DNA of 48,480 nt from Enorma burkinafasonensis (lineage in GTDB: Bacteria > Actinomycetota > Coriobacteriia > Coriobacteriales > Coriobacteriaceae): positions 1 to 48,480 of the forward strand of contig NZ_LR597512.1 of assembly GCF_902150035.1 (NCBI RefSeq). The letters run 5' to 3'. A program made the position numbers and the translations under genes. Below the pieces are notes generated by a model. That model did not search any database. It was not told where the DNA came from and worked only from the letters and a program-made list of their open reading frames with translations. Within the stretch, counting starts at the first letter, position 1, and each line of letters begins with the position of its first letter. Of the stretch, positions 40,452 to 48,480 are shown one piece after another.

Positions 40452-40803
40452 CTGGCACCTCCTCGTCAGAGCCGGACGCGGGCGGCTCGCCCGCTCGCGT
40501 TCACCTCTTTCTACCCAAAATCGAAGGTGCCCTTCGCGGGGGTGGGGAGCTTCGCGGCGCGCGGCGCGGGGCACCAGCGGGAAATATGGTAATCGCATTG
40601 AAAAAAACACCGGTCGACCTTGAATTCGAGAGCAGTTCAACGTAACCTATAGGTCTGTGAACGCAACCGCGCTCACGTACGTATCTGTCGGCCCCCGAGT
40701 GTTTCCCAGAGGGTGTGCGTGGGTTATTGGCGCAAGCCGGCCACCCCTGTGCATCTGCAAGGTCCTTGCAATCGGGGCCCCGTACTTCGAAAGGGGTCCA
40801 CCT
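40452..40803 (+). promoter_or_regulatory. rpsA upstream region and leader
   Basis: Plus-strand promoter likely near 40625-40653 (TTCGAG and TATAGG). The ~150-nt leader contains a perfect palindrome TGCAAGG-T-CCTTGCA (40756-40770) and GGGGCCCC able to pair with AAAGGGG at the ribosome site, so leader-based control of S1 is plausible. No gene; an in-frame extension back to 40657 has no ribosome site. Confidence 0.45.
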
Positions 40804-41967
40804 TTGAGTGAGATTCAGAACTCGTCCATCTTCTCGCTAGATGACGTCAGCGACGAGGAGATGAGCAGCCTCGTCGACGGCACGATCACCGACTTCGATG
40901 AGGGCGATCTCGTGAACGGCACCGTCGTTCAGATCGAGAAGGACGAGGTCCTTGTCGACATCGGCTTCAAGTCCGAGGGCGTCATCCCGGTCCGCGAGCT
41001 CTCCATCCGCAAGGATGCCGATCCGTCCGAGATCGTCTCGCTCGGTGACCCGATCGAGGCGCTCGTGCTCCAGAAGGAGGACAAGGACGGCCGTCTCGTG
41101 CTCTCCAAGAAGCGCGCCGAGTACGAGCACGCCTGGAACCGCATCGAGGAGAAGTTCCAGTCCGGCGAGAACGTCGAGGGCGAGGTCATCGAGGTCGTCA
41201 AGGGCGGTCTCATCCTCGACATCGGCCTGCGCGGCTTCTTGCCCGCGTCCCTCGTCGACCTGCGCCGCGTGAAGGACCTTTCCAGCTACCTCGGCACCTC
41301 CATCGAGGCCCGCGTCATCGAGATGGACCGCAACCGCAACAACGTGGTCCTGTCCCGCCGCGTGGTGCTCGAGGAGTCCCGCAAGGCCGAGCGCTCCGAG
41401 ATCCTCTCCAAGCTCAAGCCCGGCATGCGCCTCAAGGGCACCGTGTCCTCCATCGTGGACTTCGGCGCCTTCGTGGACCTGGGCGGCATCGACGGCCTGG
41501 TGCACATCTCCGAGCTCTCCTGGAACCACGTCAACCATCCCTCCGAGGTCGTCAAGCAGGGCCAGGAGATCGAGGTCGAGGTGCTCGACGTCGACCTCAA
41601 CCGCGAGCGCATCTCGCTCGGCCTCAAGCAGACCACCGAGGACCCGTGGCGCGCACTCGTCAAGAAGTACCCCGTGGGTGCTATCGTCGAGGGCACCGTC
41701 ACCAAGCTCGTCCCGTTCGGCGCCTTCGTCGACCTGGGCGATGGCATCGAGGGCCTGGTGCACATCTCCGAGATGGCCAAGCAGCACGTCGACCAGCCCT
41801 CGCAGGTCACGCATGTGGGCGCTAAGGTGCAGGTCAAGGTCATGGAGATCGACCTCGACCGCCGCCGCATCAGCCTCTCGATGAAGTCCGCCGCCGAGAC
41901 CCTCGGCTTCGAGATCGAGGTCACCCCGCTCGAGAAGCCCGAGGAGAAGGCCGAGGACGCCGAGTAG
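40804..41967 (+). CDS. rpsA: 30S ribosomal protein S1
   Basis: 387 residues, four S1 RNA-binding domains at ~34-103, 120-188, 205-275 and 290-361; Actinobacterial and low-GC S1 proteins have four rather than the six of E. coli. Domains 3 and 4 are most canonical (V-D-F-G-A-F-V-D-L-G-G-I-D-G-L-V-H-I-S-E; V-P-F-G-A-F-V-D-L-G). Starts at TTG, placed by AAAGGGG upstream and by the expected N-terminus. Acidic N- and C-termini. Followed by a terminator. Confidence 0.93.
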   Translation: MSEIQNSSIFSLDDVSDEEMSSLVDGTITDFDEGDLVNGTVVQIEKDEVLVDIGFKSEGVIPVRELSIRKDADPSEIVSLGDPIEALVLQKEDKDGRLVLSKKRAEYEHAWNRIEEKFQSGENVEGEVIEVVKGGLILDIGLRGFLPASLVDLRRVKDLSSYLGTSIEARVIEMDRNRNNVVLSRRVVLEESRKAERSEILSKLKPGMRLKGTVSSIVDFGAFVDLGGIDGLVHISELSWNHVNHPSEVVKQGQEIEVEVLDVDLNRERISLGLKQTTEDPWRALVKKYPVGAIVEGTVTKLVPFGAFVDLGDGIEGLVHISEMAKQHVDQPSQVTHVGAKVQVKVMEIDLDRRRISLSMKSAAETLGFEIEVTPLEKPEEKAEDAE

Positions 41968-41993
41968 CCTCGCGTTTCCCAAGGACGCTTGAT

Positions 41994-42030
41994 CGAAGCC
42001 CTGCCGGTTGCGGTGGGGCTTCGTTCGTTT
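41994..42030 (+). terminator. Terminator after rpsA
   Basis: 8-bp stem CGAAGCCC/GGGCTTCG, 14-nt loop, then TTCGTTT. Confidence 0.65.
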
Positions 42031-42083
42031 GAGGGGCTGCGGAAGGGCGGCGCGCCCGCACGCGCCCCGGTAGAGGAGGGACC

Positions 42084-42782
42084 ATGCTGGATAGACGTCA
42101 CGTCCGCGACCGGCTTGCCCGGGCGGCCGTCGTGGTCTTCGACTTCGACGGGACGCTCGTCGACACGGGCCCGGCGATCCTGCGCTGCGCCGCCCGCGCG
42201 CTCGAGCTCAACGGCTACGACCTGGATGCCCTGCGCGACCTGCGCCTTATGATCGGGCCTCCCCTGGTGGACGGCTTTCGCGAGGTGGCGGGCGTCTCGC
42301 GCAAGGATGCGCTGCCGCTTGTGGCGGCCTATCGCGAGATCTTCCGCCGCGAGGTGACGCCTGCGGACTACCCGCCGTTTCCCGGCGCGGTCGAGCTCCT
42401 CGGGCGCCTGCGCGCCCGGGGCGTGCGCACGGCCATCGCCACGTCGCGGCTCGAGGCCTCGGCGCTCGAGATGCTCGCCGCTGCCGACCTGCCGCCGTTC
42501 GACGCCGTCGCCGGCCGACTGGAGCCCGGGCGCTCCACGAAGGCCGACTGCATCGCCGCCGCCCTCGATATGCTCGGTTGCACCGCCGACGCTGCTGTCA
42601 TGGTCGGCGACCGGAAAAACGACGTCGAGGGCGCCCATGCGCTCGGCATCCCCTGCATCGGGGTCTACCGCGACGAGCGCGGCCGCGCGGAGCTCGAGGA
42701 GGCGGGGGCGGACGCGCTCGCCGGCGGCATGGCCATGGTGGCCGACCTGCTGGGAGGTTCCCTCCCGGGCGGGGCCGTATAA
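42084..42782 (+). CDS. HAD hydrolase, phosphoglycolate phosphatase-like
   Basis: 232 residues. Motif I D20-F-D22-G-T-L-V-D, motif II A-T-S-R, Lys in S-T-K-A-D, motif IV G-D-R-K-N-D-V-E-G-A. Four-helix cap (~35-100) as in Gph/PGP and beta-PGM types. R replaces the usual K/N after motif II (T-S-R-L), common in these. Substrate unproven. SD GAGGAGGG. The M20 dipeptidase starts 37 bp later. Confidence 0.9.
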   Translation: MLDRRHVRDRLARAAVVVFDFDGTLVDTGPAILRCAARALELNGYDLDALRDLRLMIGPPLVDGFREVAGVSRKDALPLVAAYREIFRREVTPADYPPFPGAVELLGRLRARGVRTAIATSRLEASALEMLAAADLPPFDAVAGRLEPGRSTKADCIAAALDMLGCTADAAVMVGDRKNDVEGAHALGIPCIGVYRDERGRAELEEAGADALAGGMAMVADLLGGSLPGGAV

Positions 42783-42819
42783 TCATCTGGACCCAAACCC
42801 GCCTGACGAAAGGAGCATC

Positions 42820-44247
42820 GTGAGCGATTCGACCCCTGCCGCGCTCGAGGAGCGCGTCGACGCCTACATCGACGAGGTCTGGGGCGCCCTCGTCGACGAC
42901 ATCGCCGCGCTCGTGCGCTACCCCTCGGTCGCGGACGCCGCCCATGCGCTGCCGGGCGCGCCCTATGGCGCCCCGGTGCGCGAGGCGCTCGACGCCGCGC
43001 TCGGTATCGCGCGCCGCCTGGGCTATGCGACCGATGAGGATGAGGGCCATGTGGGCTGGGGCGATATCCCCGGCCGCGAGCCGGGGCAGGTCGCGACGAT
43101 CGCCCATGTGGACGTCGTGCCCGCCGGTCCCGGCTGGGCGACCGACCCCTTCGAGCTCGTGCGGCGCGAGGGGTGGTTCCTCGGCCGCGGCGTGATCGAC
43201 GACAAGGGTCCCGCCGTGCTCTCGCTCTACGCCGGTGCGTTCCTGCTGCACGAGGGGATCGTGCCCCGCTACACCTTCCGCGCGCTTTTGGGCTGCGCCG
43301 AGGAGGTGGGCATGGGCGACGTCCGCCATTACCTCGAGGGGCACGACGCCCCCGGCTTCCTCTTCACCCCCGATGCCGACTTCCCCCTGTGCAACGCCGA
43401 GAAGGGCTGCTTCAACGGCAGGTTCGTGAGTGCCCCCGTCGCGGGCGGCAGGATCGTTTCCTGGAGCGGCGCCGAGGCACCCAACGCCGTGCCGGGTGAG
43501 TCGGTGCTCGAGCTCGTGGTCGATGCGTCCGAGCTGCCCCTTCCCGCAGAGCATGCGGACCGTATCGCAATCGAGGCCCTGCGCCCCGGCGTGTGCCGCA
43601 TCAGCGCGCGGGGTATCGGCGGTCACGCCTCGGCGCCCGCCGGCACGATCAACGCCATCGCGCTCATCGTCGGCTATCTGCGCTCCTGCGACGTGCTCGA
43701 GGGCGCGGAGCGCGCCTTTGTCGACCTCATCGACCTCGTGCTCGCCGATACGGCCGGCACGGGGCTCGGCATCGCGTGCGCGGACGACGCGTTCGGGCCG
43801 CTCACGCTCAACGGCGGCACGATCGGTGTGCGCGACGACGGCCGGCTCGCCATGAGCGTCGACATTCGCTACCCCGCCTGCATCGACTGCGAGCGCATCC
43901 GCTCCGCCTGCGAGGGGTTCGCCCGGCGCTTCGGCGCCTCGTTCGAGATGGACTGGTGCAAGGTGCCGTTCTCGGTCGGCGTCGACCATCCGGCGGTGCG
44001 CGCGCTGCTGGACGTCTACCGCGAGGTGACGGGTGAGGAGGCCGAGCCGTTCTCGATGGGCGGCGGCACCTACGCGCGCAACTTCCCCTGCGCGGTCTCC
44101 TATGGCCCCGTGGGCCGGTGGTCGACCGTCCCCGCCTGGGTGGGGCACATGCACGGGCCCAACGAGGGTGCACGCGAGGCCGACCTCAAGCGGGCGCTCA
44201 AGATCTACATCCTCGCGATCGTGCGCCTCATGGAGGTCGACCTCTAG
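42820..44247 (+). CDS. Sapep/PepV-type M20 metallodipeptidase
   Basis: 475 residues. Di-metal M20 ligands: H96-V-D98 (I-A-H-V-D-V-V-P), D128 in G-V-I-D-D-K-G-P, catalytic/general-base E161-E162 (A-E-E-V-G-M-G-D), D185 in T-P-D-A-D-F-P. Length and lid domain fit the Mn2+-dependent Sapep/PepV dipeptidases. Start GTG 42820 with GAAAGGAG. Second dipeptidase of the window with C69, in line with peptide-based nutrition. Confidence 0.93.
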   Translation: MSDSTPAALEERVDAYIDEVWGALVDDIAALVRYPSVADAAHALPGAPYGAPVREALDAALGIARRLGYATDEDEGHVGWGDIPGREPGQVATIAHVDVVPAGPGWATDPFELVRREGWFLGRGVIDDKGPAVLSLYAGAFLLHEGIVPRYTFRALLGCAEEVGMGDVRHYLEGHDAPGFLFTPDADFPLCNAEKGCFNGRFVSAPVAGGRIVSWSGAEAPNAVPGESVLELVVDASELPLPAEHADRIAIEALRPGVCRISARGIGGHASAPAGTINAIALIVGYLRSCDVLEGAERAFVDLIDLVLADTAGTGLGIACADDAFGPLTLNGGTIGVRDDGRLAMSVDIRYPACIDCERIRSACEGFARRFGASFEMDWCKVPFSVGVDHPAVRALLDVYREVTGEEAEPFSMGGGTYARNFPCAVSYGPVGRWSTVPAWVGHMHGPNEGAREADLKRALKIYILAIVRLMEVDL

Positions 44248-44325
44248 GCGCCGGTCGCGGCCTGTTTTCCGGGTGGCTCCGCAGGCGCCCAGCGCCCGCG
44301 GGCCCCCTTCACGAGGAGGTTTCCC

Positions 44326-44487
44326 ATGGATCAGCTGCTCTGGTTCGCGGTGATCGCGGTGGCCATGGTGTTCGGCTGGTACCTGCACCAGAAGTACTCG
44401 GGCGGCGGTGCTGCCGGCAAGGGCTCGGCCCAGGCGGGCTCCGCCGCGCGCCCCAAGCGCAAGAAGCGCCCGCGCAAGCGCTCGTGA
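44326..44487 (+). CDS. 53-residue membrane-anchored basic peptide
   Basis: One N-terminal TM helix (L-L-W-F-A-V-I-A-V-A-M-V-F-G-W-Y), a Gly/Ala/Ser linker, then a strongly basic tail (R-P-K-R-K-K-R-P-R-K-R-S). Strong SD GAGGAGGT and GC3-rich codons support expression. The tail should lie in the cytoplasm and could bind RNA or acidic lipids. Not a family I recognise. Confidence 0.7.
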   Translation: MDQLLWFAVIAVAMVFGWYLHQKYSGGGAAGKGSAQAGSAARPKRKKRPRKRS

Positions 44488-44583
44488 CAAAACGCCGCGC
44501 CTGACGGGCCCTGTGTCGGTTCCGCTTCCTCTGCGCAGCGGGGTTTCGGTTGGGTTCGTTTTCGCGCCTCCGGTGCCGGCGCG

Positions 44584-46413
44584 CTATCCCTCGAGCCGCT
44601 CGGTGACCTCAAGCCAGCTCGTCTCGAGTTCATCGATCGTCCCGCGCGCCGCGTCGATGAGCTTCTGCTGCTCCTCGAGGGCAAGGTAGTCGGTGGGGTC
44701 GATCGCGCCCATGGCGTCTTGGAGATCCTGTACTCGACGCTGCTGGGTCTCGAGCCTGCGCTCGAGCGACGCGGCTTCCTTGCGCAGGCGCTGGCGCTCG
44801 GCATTGGAGAGGCCGTCGTCTTCGTGCGCGCCCTCGGCGCGTCCCTCGGCCTTGCCGCGCCCTGACGCGCCCGGGGCCGCGGCCCTGGGTGCGACAGCCT
44901 TGCGGCCGGCGACGAGCTCGAGGTACTGGTCCACGCCGCCCGGGACGTGCCGCAGGCGGCCGTCGATGAGTGCGAACTGCTGGTCGGTGACGCGCTCCAT
45001 GAGGTAGCGGTCGTGGGTCACGAGGATGAGGGTCCCGGGCCATCCGTCGAGCAGGTCCTCGACGATCGCGAGCATGTCCGTGTCGAGGTCGTTGCCCGGC
45101 TCGTCCAAGATGAGCACGTTGGGCTCCTCGAGGAGCGTGAGCAGGAGCTGCAGCCGCCTGCGCTGCCCGCCGGAAAGGTCGCGTATGCGGCTCCAGAGCT
45201 GCTCCGGCGAGAAGCCGAGCCGCTCGAGCAGCTTCTCGGGGCTCGTCTCCTTGCCGTCGACCACGTAGCTGCGCTTGTAGCGCTTGAGCACGTCGCGGAT
45301 GGGCTCGTCCATGAGCGGGTCGAGCTCGTGGAGCTGCTGCGAGAGGACGCCGAAGCGCACCGTCTTGCCGATCTTGACCCTTCCCGCGAGCGGAGCGAGC
45401 TTGCCCTGCACCACGTCGAGCAGGGTGGATTTGCCGGCGCCGTTCTCGCCGAGCAGGCCGAAGCGGTCGCCCGCGCCGATGAGCCAGGTGACGTCCTCCA
45501 CGACCGCGCCTGCCGAGCCGTCTCCGTAGCCCGCCGTGACGTCGAGCACGTCGATGACCTGCTTGCCCAGGCGGGCGACCGCGAGGCGCTTGAGCTCGAG
45601 CTCGTCGCGCAGCGGCGGGACGTCGGCGATGAGCTCGCGCGCCGCCTCGACGCGGAACTTCGGCTTGGTGCTGCGCGCCTGCGCCCCGCGCGAGAGCCAC
45701 GCGAGCTCCTTGCGGGCCATGTTGCGCCGGCGCTCCTCGGCGACCTGCGCCAGCCGGTCGCGCTCGACGCGCTGCAGGATGTAGGCCGAGTACCCGCCCT
45801 CGAACGGGTCGACGGTCGCGTCGTGGACCTCCCACATCGTGGTGCAGACCTCGTCGAGGAACCACCGGTCGTGCGTCACCATGAGCAGGGCGCCCTGGCC
45901 GTCCTGCCAGCGCTCCTTGAGATGGCGGGCCAGCCAGTCGATCGTGCGCATGTCGAGATGGTTGGTGGGCTCGTCGAGCAGGAGCGCGTCGTAGGTGCCG
46001 ATGAGCAGCCGCGCGAGGTCGACGCGGCGCCGCTGGCCGCCCGAGAGCGCTCCGAGCGTGCCCTCCCAGGGGACGTCGGCGATGAGGCCGGCGAGGACCT
46101 CGCGGATGCGGGGCGACGAGGCCCATTCGAATTCGGGGAGATCGCCCACGACCGCGTGGCGCACGGTGTCGTCGTCGGCAAGCGAGTCGCGCTGGCCCAG
46201 AAGCCCCACCGCGATGCCGCGCCGGTGCGTGACGCGGCCCTCGTCGGGCTCGAGCGTGCCCGCGAGCAGCGAGAGCAGCGTGGACTTGCCGTCGCCGTTG
46301 CGTCCCACGATGCCGATGCGGTCGCCCTCGTAGACGCCGAGGGTGACATCGCGCATGACGCGCTTGGTGGGGAAGTCGAGCGAGATGCGGTCGCAACCGA
46401 GGAGGATGGCCAT
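44584..46413 (-). CDS. ABC-F family ATPase, Uup-like
   Basis: 609 residues with two nucleotide-binding domains and no membrane spans. Walker A G-R-N-G-D-G-K-S-T (37-45) and G-E-N-G-A-G-K-S-T; signature L-S-G-G-Q-R-R-R in both; Walker B L-L-L-D-E-P-T-N-H-L-D and L-I-L-D-E-P-G-N-D-L-D. A C-terminal coiled coil (~535-609, R-K-E-A-A-S-L-E-R-R-L-E) marks the Uup type, which acts on ribosomes or branched DNA rather than antibiotic resistance. The second Walker B has Gly for Thr. Divergent from the Cof-type gene. Confidence 0.92.
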   Translation of the reverse strand: MAILLGCDRISLDFPTKRVMRDVTLGVYEGDRIGIVGRNGDGKSTLLSLLAGTLEPDEGRVTHRRGIAVGLLGQRDSLADDDTVRHAVVGDLPEFEWASSPRIREVLAGLIADVPWEGTLGALSGGQRRRVDLARLLIGTYDALLLDEPTNHLDMRTIDWLARHLKERWQDGQGALLMVTHDRWFLDEVCTTMWEVHDATVDPFEGGYSAYILQRVERDRLAQVAEERRRNMARKELAWLSRGAQARSTKPKFRVEAARELIADVPPLRDELELKRLAVARLGKQVIDVLDVTAGYGDGSAGAVVEDVTWLIGAGDRFGLLGENGAGKSTLLDVVQGKLAPLAGRVKIGKTVRFGVLSQQLHELDPLMDEPIRDVLKRYKRSYVVDGKETSPEKLLERLGFSPEQLWSRIRDLSGGQRRRLQLLLTLLEEPNVLILDEPGNDLDTDMLAIVEDLLDGWPGTLILVTHDRYLMERVTDQQFALIDGRLRHVPGGVDQYLELVAGRKAVAPRAAAPGASGRGKAEGRAEGAHEDDGLSNAERQRLRKEAASLERRLETQQRRVQDLQDAMGAIDPTDYLALEEQQKLIDAARGTIDELETSWLEVTERLEG

Positions 46414-46541
46414 GGGGTTCCTTTGATCGAGGCGGGCCCGGGGCGCCGCCGCGTGTCGATGATGGGCGCGGCGCCCTCAAGCTGCGCGGCGCGCCATAGC
46501 TATCCTAGCAGACCGCGCCGTTGGCGATCTGGGCGCTGCGC

Positions 46542-46547
46542 TATACT
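46542..46547 (+). promoter_or_regulatory. Possible extended -10 (TATACT)
   Basis: TGCGC-TATACT; if used, the mRNA leader would carry the whole inverted-repeat element before the Cof-type gene. Confidence 0.4.
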
Positions 46548-46562
46548 GGGCGCGTTGGCGGT

Positions 46563-46718
46563 TCGCATCACGTTCGTTTCGGTATTCGGTGTGAGATTCG
46601 TCTCAGTGTTGCGACAGCGCCGGGTGGCACTTCCGCTACCTGGGGTTTTGTTGAGTGCATGCGCCGCTTAGATGGCATGCGCGCAAAACTGACACCGAAT
46701 ACCGAAACGAGCGTGCGA
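46563..46718. mobile_element. MITE-like inverted-repeat element, copy 2
   Basis: About 156 bp with ends CGTTCGTTTCGGTATTCGGT and ACCGAATACCGAAACGAGCG, closely matching copy 1. Interior differs from copy 1 except for CTGTCGCA-like sequence near one end. No ORF. Confidence 0.65.
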
Positions 46719-46733
46719 TGAAGGGGGACGAAC

Positions 46734-47501
46734 GTGATCAAGGCGGCGTTTTTCGATGTCGACGGGACCTTGCTGAGCTTCAAGACGCATCTGCTGCCCG
46801 AATCCACCAAGGCGGCGCTCGCCCGGCTGCGCGAGCGCGGGGTCAAGACCGTCATCTCCTCGGGAAGGCCGACCTACCTGCTGCCCCCGTGCATCCGCGA
46901 GAGCTTCGACGCCTACGTCACCTTGAACGGCCAGCTCTGCTACGACGGCGACGGCGTGTTCCGCAGCTGCCCGATTGCCGAGGACGACGTGCAAACCATC
47001 GTCGGCCAGGTGCGCGCGGGCCTCTACGACGCGCTGGTCCTGCAGCGGAGCCGCGCGTTCGCGAACAGGCTCTCGCCGCGCATCGTCGCGAACGGCCGCG
47101 AGGTGGGCCTCGACTACGAGGCCGATGACATCGAGCGTGCCCTCGACGAACCCGTCTACCAGTTCTGCGCCTATCTCGAGCCGGGGGAGGAGCACGTCAT
47201 CATGGATGCGACGCACTCGGTGGCGCACACGCGCTGGACGAACCTGTTCTGCGACGTCATCCCCAAGGCGGGCGGCAAGGACCTCGGCGTCCGGTCGGTG
47301 CTCGAGCGCCTCGGGATCGAGCCGGAGGAGGCGGTCGCGTTCGGCGACGGCGAGAACGACCTCGCGATGTTCGAGAGCGTGGGCACGAGCGTCGCCATGG
47401 GCAACGCCTGGGATTCCGTCAAGGAGCGGGCGACCCTGGTCACCTCGCACGTCGACGAGGACGGCATCTACCGTGCCTGCGAGCGGCTGGGGCTGATCTA
47501 G
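46734..47501 (+). CDS. Cof-type HAD-IIB phosphatase
   Basis: 255 residues. D8-V-D10-G-T-L-L (motif I), S-S-G-R-P (motif II), K-D-L-G-V (motif III Lys), F-G-D-G-E-N-D (motif IV) with the C2B cap between II and III (~85-185). Cof-like enzymes dephosphorylate sugar phosphates and flavin or HMP-PP analogues. GTG start with AAGGGGGA. Confidence 0.92.
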   Translation: MIKAAFFDVDGTLLSFKTHLLPESTKAALARLRERGVKTVISSGRPTYLLPPCIRESFDAYVTLNGQLCYDGDGVFRSCPIAEDDVQTIVGQVRAGLYDALVLQRSRAFANRLSPRIVANGREVGLDYEADDIERALDEPVYQFCAYLEPGEEHVIMDATHSVAHTRWTNLFCDVIPKAGGKDLGVRSVLERLGIEPEEAVAFGDGENDLAMFESVGTSVAMGNAWDSVKERATLVTSHVDEDGIYRACERLGLI

Positions 47502-47604
47502 CGGCGCGGGCGATGCGTGCGGATCGCGGGGCGCCCGAGCCGGTCGCGTAGGGCGCGGCCGCAGACGGCGATCTCGGCAGGGACACTCCCACCGCAGGGC
47601 GCGT

Positions 47605-48234
47605 TTAAGCGGACTTCTTCAGGTTGGGGATGATGCGCTTCACGACCCAGACGATCGCGACCACGATCACGATGGCGATGATCACGTACTTCACGATGTC
47701 CGAGACCCACTCGGCCTGCTCGCTCACCGTCATCCACGCGCTGCCGGCGGCTGCGCCGAGCGAGCAGAGCACGGTGTTCCACACGGCGGAGCCCACGAGG
47801 GTGAAGAGCGTGAATTTCACGGGGTTCATGCGCGCCGTGCCGGCCGGGATGGAGATGAGGCTGCGCACCACGGGGATGCAGCGGCACAGGAGCACGGTGA
47901 ACTGGCCCTTGCGGTCGAACCAGTCGACGGCGCTCGCGATGTCGGTGCCCTTGAAGCCCAGAAGGCGCATGGGCTTGGTATCGAAGAAGTACATGAGGCG
48001 CTCGCGCGAGAGCACCCAGCCGATACCGTAGAGGATGTAGGCGCCGAGGACCGAGCCGGCGGTCGCGGACACGATGACCAGCGGCAGCACCATGTCGGTC
48101 GTGGTGGTGAAGAAGCCCGAGAGCGGCAGGATGAGCTCGCTCGGGATGGGCGGGAATATGTTCTCGATGAAGATGAGCGCGGCGACGGCGAAGTAGCCGA
48201 ACTGGTCGATGAAGTTGAAGAACAGCTCTTCCAT
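47605..48234 (-). CDS. DedA family membrane protein
   Basis: 209 residues, five to six hydrophobic segments. DedA blocks: F-I-E-N-I-F-P-P-I-P-S-E (22-33), G-S-V-L-G-A-Y-I-L-Y-G-I-G, and the re-entrant R-C-I-P-V-V-R-S-L-I-S-I-P-A-G. Family members are lipid (undecaprenyl-phosphate or phospholipid) transporters/flippases. Two ATGs (48237, 48234); the second has better spacing from AAGGGA. C-terminus K-K-S-A. Confidence 0.92.
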   Translation of the reverse strand: MEELFFNFIDQFGYFAVAALIFIENIFPPIPSELILPLSGFFTTTTDMVLPLVIVSATAGSVLGAYILYGIGWVLSRERLMYFFDTKPMRLLGFKGTDIASAVDWFDRKGQFTVLLCRCIPVVRSLISIPAGTARMNPVKFTLFTLVGSAVWNTVLCSLGAAAGSAWMTVSEQAEWVSDIVKYVIIAIVIVVAIVWVVKRIIPNLKKSA

Positions 48235-48382
48235 CATGGTCCCTTCATGCGGGCGGCCCCGCGCGGGGGCCGTCGTGTGTGCAGGGGAAAGTGTAGCCCA
48301 AGCGGCGGGGGTGAGGGCATTTTCCATGGTACCTACGGAAGTTCGCCGCGCACCCTTGATTATCAACTTTATCCGAACACCT

Positions 48383-48418
48383 CCCACATTCATCCGCACA
48401 TGTGCGGATGAATGTGGG
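48383..48418. repeat. 36-bp perfect palindrome
   Basis: CCCACATTCATCCGCACA (48383-48400) followed at once by its exact reverse complement (48401-48418). Lies ~54 bp before the gene at 48472, so it may be an operator or a cruciform/hairpin in its 5' region. Confidence 0.85.
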
Positions 48419-48471
48419 AACCCGATACCCTGAGGGCCGGATCGGCCGGCCCCGGGAGATCGGAGGACGGC

Positions 48472-48480
48472 ATGTCCGGA
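48472..48480 (+). CDS. Start of a gene cut by the window end
   Basis: ATG-TCC-GGA preceded by GGAGG at good spacing; only three codons are visible. Confidence 0.5.

Larger units (their letters stand above)
46414..46733. other. Divergent intergenic, hosts MITE-like copy 2
   Basis: 320 bp. Contains TATACT (46542-46547), a possible -10 for the Cof-type gene, then the inverted-repeat element between that -10 and the start codon. No gene. Confidence 0.5.

Overview
The window is about 48 kb of GC-rich bacterial DNA, mostly with C or G at third codon positions. The gene content is that of a strictly anaerobic Actinobacterium: superoxide reductase, QueH, a cysteine desulfidase, anaerobic-type ThiC, a C69 dipeptidase and frequent GTG/TTG starts. 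I infer a Coriobacteriia host, probably Collinsella-like; this rests on gene content and composition, not on a marker gene.

Layout. 1-634: a minus-strand pair related to the small and biotin-carrier subunits of sodium-pumping decarboxylases, cut off at the left edge by what looks like a sequence junction. 1086-1448: superoxide reductase. 1581-5899: a degenerate glutaminase/NAD-synthetase-like protein, then ruvC-ruvA-ruvB with ATGA overlaps. 6042-9966: C69 dipeptidase, phasin-like protein and UbiB/ABC1 kinase. 10015-13309 (minus): MetRS-like tRNA ligase, GNAT acetyltransferase and histidine phosphatase. 13475-20797: DUF3267 membrane protein, queH, queA and tgt (queuosine), interrupted by a 40-bp repeat array, a tail-anchored coiled-coil protein, an uncharacterised region with two tiny ORFs, and a LUD-domain protein. 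20935-24802: NADH oxidase-like flavoprotein, bacterial PARG-like protein and two membrane proteins. 24811-30827: thiamine genes: thiD; a YfcC-type carrier; and thiC-thiM-thiE under a TPP riboswitch. No thiazole-synthesis genes are seen, so the local set makes HMP and salvages thiazole.

30828-36680 is an accessory block, more AT-rich and mosaic. It holds a Panacea (DUF4065) antitoxin-like gene overlapping a coiled-coil, three-TM protein (the best candidate for an under-described system), decayed phage-like small genes, two tiny TM proteins, several small orphan ORFs, and a ~35-bp repeat at each change of cassette. A RelB/RelE-type pair, crcB and a small acidic protein follow, and tRNA-Val(GAC) closes the block.

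36830-48480 returns to housekeeping genes: a membrane protein, tRNA-Gly and tRNA-Cys, L-cysteine desulfidase, two HAD phosphatases, ribosomal protein S1, an M20 (Sapep) dipeptidase, an Uup-like ABC-F ATPase, a Cof-type HAD phosphatase and DedA. A 36-bp perfect palindrome precedes a gene that starts at the right edge. A MITE-like inverted-repeat element occurs twice (27.5 and 46.6 kb).
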